From NCBI GenBank assembly GCA_037039925.1, contig JAXRKP010000567.1, forward strand, positions 171,001 to 235,000: a DNA stretch of 64,000 bases, given 5' to 3'. The notes below the pieces were generated by a model. The model was not told the origin of the DNA. It worked only from the letters and a program-made list of their open reading frames with translations, and did not search any database. Each line of letters opens with the position of its first letter. Positions within the stretch are counted from its first letter, which is position 1. The DNA is from Doris montereyensis (lineage: Eukaryota; Mollusca; Gastropoda; Nudibranchia; Dorididae). Positions 61,342-64,000 of the stretch are shown one piece after another. The position numbers and the translations under genes were made by a program.

Positions 61342-62154
61342 CTGAAAGGTCATAAATATACAGGCTGAGATACGAACAAATAATATCAAACCACGGATAA
61401 CAGTGAAATTTACAGAATTTTTCACACACAAAAGTTCAAGAGTAACAAAACTATGGCCTAATTTCTGCACTGTCTCCAAAGGAGATAAAAATGTACCATT
61501 TGCATAATTACAAACGCAACAAAATGTGAGACTCTAAGACAGAAAAGAAACTGCCTTCAAAATACAAAGCTGCCAATCTTTTGAAATCGAAAAACACTCT
61601 GACTGTGCAAACAAATTCTAAATTGCTTGACAGCTCTTTATATTGCAGAGAACATTAACAATTATCACAAATAATTAAATAAAAAGAGCTCATGACATGT
61701 GGTTTATTTCAAAGTTTGAAGAAATCCCATCATCATCATAGTTACCTCACTAGTTCAATATCCTGATTCTTAAATGTTACTCTTAAGTAAAATGGTTTTG
61801 TTTTGTTGATATCAATTTTGTTTCTGTACACAAGGAAGCTTCAAATTTTTCCAAAATAAAATTCTAAAACACGAGAAAACATTTTAATGGAAAAAAAAAA
61901 GAAGTTATGAACCGATTTTGAATCCCTTTTCTTTCACATTTCTCCCCCTTTTTGCATTTTTTTCCAAAATAAGAAGAGGAAAATACAAAATTCACTTTGT
62001 TGTACCTAAATTTAGAACCATTTACTAATAACATGATAGCCAACGAGGAAATTTCGATCTAGGCTGTTACGATCTATGGAGTCAGGAGCTTGTATCTGGG
62101 TTTCTAAATTATCAAAGTGTGAATTGTTTGTCTGCTTCATTGCAATTAACTTTG

Positions 62155-62215
62155 TAAATCATATATGTGGTGATCCAAGGGTAAATTTAATGGAAACAAC
62201 AAGATGAAAGACAAA
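62155..62215 (+). repeat. Repeat family C fragment
   Basis: 'aatcatatatgtggtgatcc', 'aagggtaaatttaatggaaa' and 'caacaagatgaaag'; it ends about 130 bp before the DOLPP1 exon at 62346. Confidence 0.65.
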
Positions 62216-62345
62216 TATAACATGAAATGTTGCTCCTTAGGCCTTGACCTCTGAGCATGCAAAAAGAGAATGTGGGGACTATCACACCAAACACTTAGAA
62301 CAGTTCAATGGACACACACAAAGTTCTGCAAGCATCCCTACTCAC

Positions 62346-62446
62346 TGTGTGCAAGTCTCTCCTAAAGATGATGAGGGTGATAAAACTGACCAGCAACATA
62401 AATGGGGCCAAGCTGCTCCATGCCAAGACAAAGCCCACAAGATCAC
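62346..62446 (-). CDS. DOLPP1 exon: first membrane helix
   Basis: The acceptor is TTTACTTCAG/GTGATC and the donor CACACA/GTGAGT. It reads DLVGFVLAWSSLAPFMLLVS and FITLIIFRRDLHT, against '[33 protein letters not shown]' in vertebrates. It needs one base (G of Gly) from an upstream exon. Confidence 0.92.
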
Positions 62447-62739
62447 CTGAAGTAAACACCAAACAATGTCACACATATATATATATACACATATAAAAAT
62501 CATATCAGATATCTGATAAAAGCAACGTTACAAAACCAAAAAAACAAAGTGAAATACATACATACACACAGCCCCACTAGCGTAAACCGCGTTGAGACTT
62601 GATCGATAATTGCTTTGCATAATCACAAAGTGGGATGGGGGTGATAGCTCAGAGGTCTTGAACTTCACTTGACAGAAAGTCCCAGGTCACACTATTCAGA
62701 CTCAGGCCTGGGCACAACCGTCTCCAGCAACATATATAT

Positions 62740-62945
62740 CGCTATGTGAAAGTTGGGGAATCAGAAGGACGTGAGTGTGGAGCGCCCCACCAGAACACTG
62801 AACATATTCTCCGGCAGTGTCCGCTCCACACGTCAGAGAGAACAGCGATATGGCCGGGCGAGGCCCTCTGGAAGAAAAGCTCTTTGGCTCTATGGAGAGT
62901 CTGCAAAAGACTTTGCAATTCATGGAGACAATTCGCATCCTGATC
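62740..62945 (+). mobile_element. LINE reverse-transcriptase C-terminal zinc-knuckle fragment
   Basis: Reads ECGAPHQNTEHILRQCPLHT and SERTAIWPGEALWKKSSLAL to a stop. 'CGxxxQTxEHILxxCP' is the CCHC-like knuckle near the end of many non-LTR polyproteins. It is 5'-truncated and on the strand opposite to DOLPP1. A tRNA-like 'gtgatagctcagagg' stands at 62640. Confidence 0.75.
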
Positions 62946-63539
62946 TGACCCACTGGCAGAGAGATCAAAGAGGAAGAACTCCACTTGAATCCTGCTATTC
63001 CTAGTTTTAGTTACTCTCCCTTTTAATTGCGTCTCAGTACCATTGTATAGTGATACAAAGAAAGTGAGCACAGCAGGGACATGCAAGTCACCATCGTTGT
63101 ACTGGCTTCTTTATCTCCCATATTACAAAATTATCTCACTGTTTAAGTGTTGAAACTTGAAACTGTAATTTTGCCGAACATGTGGTCTACATAAGTTTCA
63201 CTCATGGTAAGACAAAATAGGCTTTGCTGTTGCATCTAAATCTAACATGAGCAGTTTCTTAAGGGGAGGAGGGACGCCTCCTGAAGTGTTGTTTTTGCTT
63301 TTGAATTTGGGTATTTGTTTTTAGTGTATTATATGGCAGGTTTCACAAAATGGTCTATATAGATCCCCATTTCCCTCTTTTGTCAAAATGTACATGTTTC
63401 TTACAAGTGTTATATATACACCATGTTAAAGCTTACAACCTGAGGATTCCAGATATATGACTTTAAGAGATAGCAAAGGACTGTGAGGCGAGTAAATTAG
63501 CTTTTAAAAGTCATGTTTAAAAGCATAACTGTGAAAATT

Positions 63540-63760
63540 CTAGGTCCAATGCCAGTGACGCAATGTTATGCGGAACTGTAGGGGTCCGTCGACCGAGGTT
63601 TAATTAGTGACGTAACGCTTGGGCATCTGGTTTGGAGAGTTTCGTGACTTTTCCCTAGTTCTCAAGAAGATGTGAAGTCTGTGTTTGTGTTTCCCAACAC
63701 CTCGGGCGTGGAGTCCGCGGCAGGTGCCTTACCGTTAATCAGATGACTCGCACGTTCCGA
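63540..63760 (-). promoter_or_regulatory. CpG-richer stretch with CRE-like site, candidate DOLPP1 promoter
   Basis: About 1.1 kb upstream of the first located DOLPP1 exon. CpG is more frequent than in the surroundings and on the minus strand there is GTTACGTCACT (63605-63615), a CRE-like word, and a possible donor ACG/GTAAGG at about 63733. No coding match to the DOLPP1 N-terminus is seen, so it is only a candidate for a 5' UTR exon and promoter. Bases 62950-63540 and 63760-64000 show nothing I recognise. Confidence 0.25.
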
Positions 63761-64000
63761 ATGATAGTCGAATCAGGTTGCGATAAATATAGGCTTTACA
63801 ATGATGCTCATTACTACTGCCGATGTCAAAATTAAAGTTTTTAAAAGCTCCGTAGAGCCACTTACGTAAGAAACTCAGAGAAAACAAACACATTAAAAGA
63901 AAGCTCATCCAATTTTGCACTAGAAACTACAAGTGTAATTAAATTTCAACAAGTTGCAAGTTATTGCGGCATAGCTTTGTTTTTGCGGACACAATCAAAA

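Larger units (their letters stand above)
51561..62446 (-). other. Gene span: dolichyldiphosphatase (DOLPP1)
   Basis: Seven minus-strand exons encode all but the N-terminus of DOLPP1, a multi-pass ER membrane phosphatase of the PAP2 type. It converts dolichyl diphosphate to dolichyl phosphate on the lumenal side so that the carrier can be reused for N-glycosylation. The C1 motif is KHTIRDPRP (K-x6-RP), C2 is GMPSSHSQF, and C3 is SR-VYLKYHSFSQ, in which the usual final Asp is Gln, as in vertebrate DOLPP1. About 225 residues are located and the human protein has about 238. The first coding exon should lie upstream of 62446 and was not found. Two breaks occur: a one-base deletion in the exon at 59517 and a phase conflict between the exons at 55696 and 54635. 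Confidence 0.93.

Noticed and set aside
62556..62625. Candidate first coding exon of DOLPP1 on the minus strand (reads MQSNYRSSLNAVYA then a GT in correct phase)
   Set aside because: The match to the conserved 'SLTHVEYPAGD' region is weak, the donor GTGGGG is poor, and it lies beside SINE/LINE debris. It is not better than chance without transcript data.

Overview
This is a stretch of an animal nuclear genome. It has spliced exons with GT/AG borders, kilobase-scale introns, LINE and tRNA-derived SINE remains, hAT-like DNA transposons, and a very large load of microsatellites and minisatellites. The exon peptides resemble animal proteins, and the repeat style suggests a lophotrochozoan, perhaps a mollusc. 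That placement is inference from style, not from a marker gene.

Three protein-coding genes can be supported, all assembled by eye from exons. (1) On the minus strand, 1351-16194 holds the 5' half of an M16 (inverzincin) metallopeptidase of the 'C05D11.1-like' group. Nine exons run from the start codon, and the rest lies beyond the left edge. (2) On the plus strand, about 30.2-34.1 kb (possibly from 25.95 kb) holds a small protein with one membrane segment and a C-terminal C3HC4 RING, so a probable membrane-anchored E3 ubiquitin ligase. (3) On the minus strand, 51561-62446 holds DOLPP1, dolichyldiphosphatase. Seven coding exons including the stop are located; the first coding exon is not.

Layout: 0-16.2 kb, M16 gene with introns full of SINEs, LINE tails, TIR elements and two minisatellites; 12.1-15.3 kb, a curious direct-repeat/inverted-repeat structure; 15.6-16.3 kb, M16 first exon and a GC-rich tandem repeat; 16.9-23.1 kb, a dense microsatellite block (CT, AT, TATC, TAG/CAG, CTA, GATAAT, AAT) mixed with a broken LINE whose 5' end carries tandem monomers; 27.4-28.6, 32.0-33.2 and 35.2-37.0 kb, three large minisatellites around the RING gene; 37-49 kb, no recognisable gene; 49.1 kb, another minisatellite; 51.6-62.4 kb, DOLPP1, with a 1.4-kb hAT-like element in its last intron.

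The three genes have no evident functional link. The most useful technical observation is that all three carry one-base reading-frame breaks, and the two clearest lie in short homopolymers inside otherwise well-conserved exons. This points to uncorrected indels in the assembly rather than three independent pseudogenes. No undescribed gene system is visible. The most unusual structures are the X-Y...Y'-X element at 12.1-15.3 kb, a repeat family of about 130 bp with about 14 copies, the LINE promoter-like monomers and the two-variant 31-bp array.
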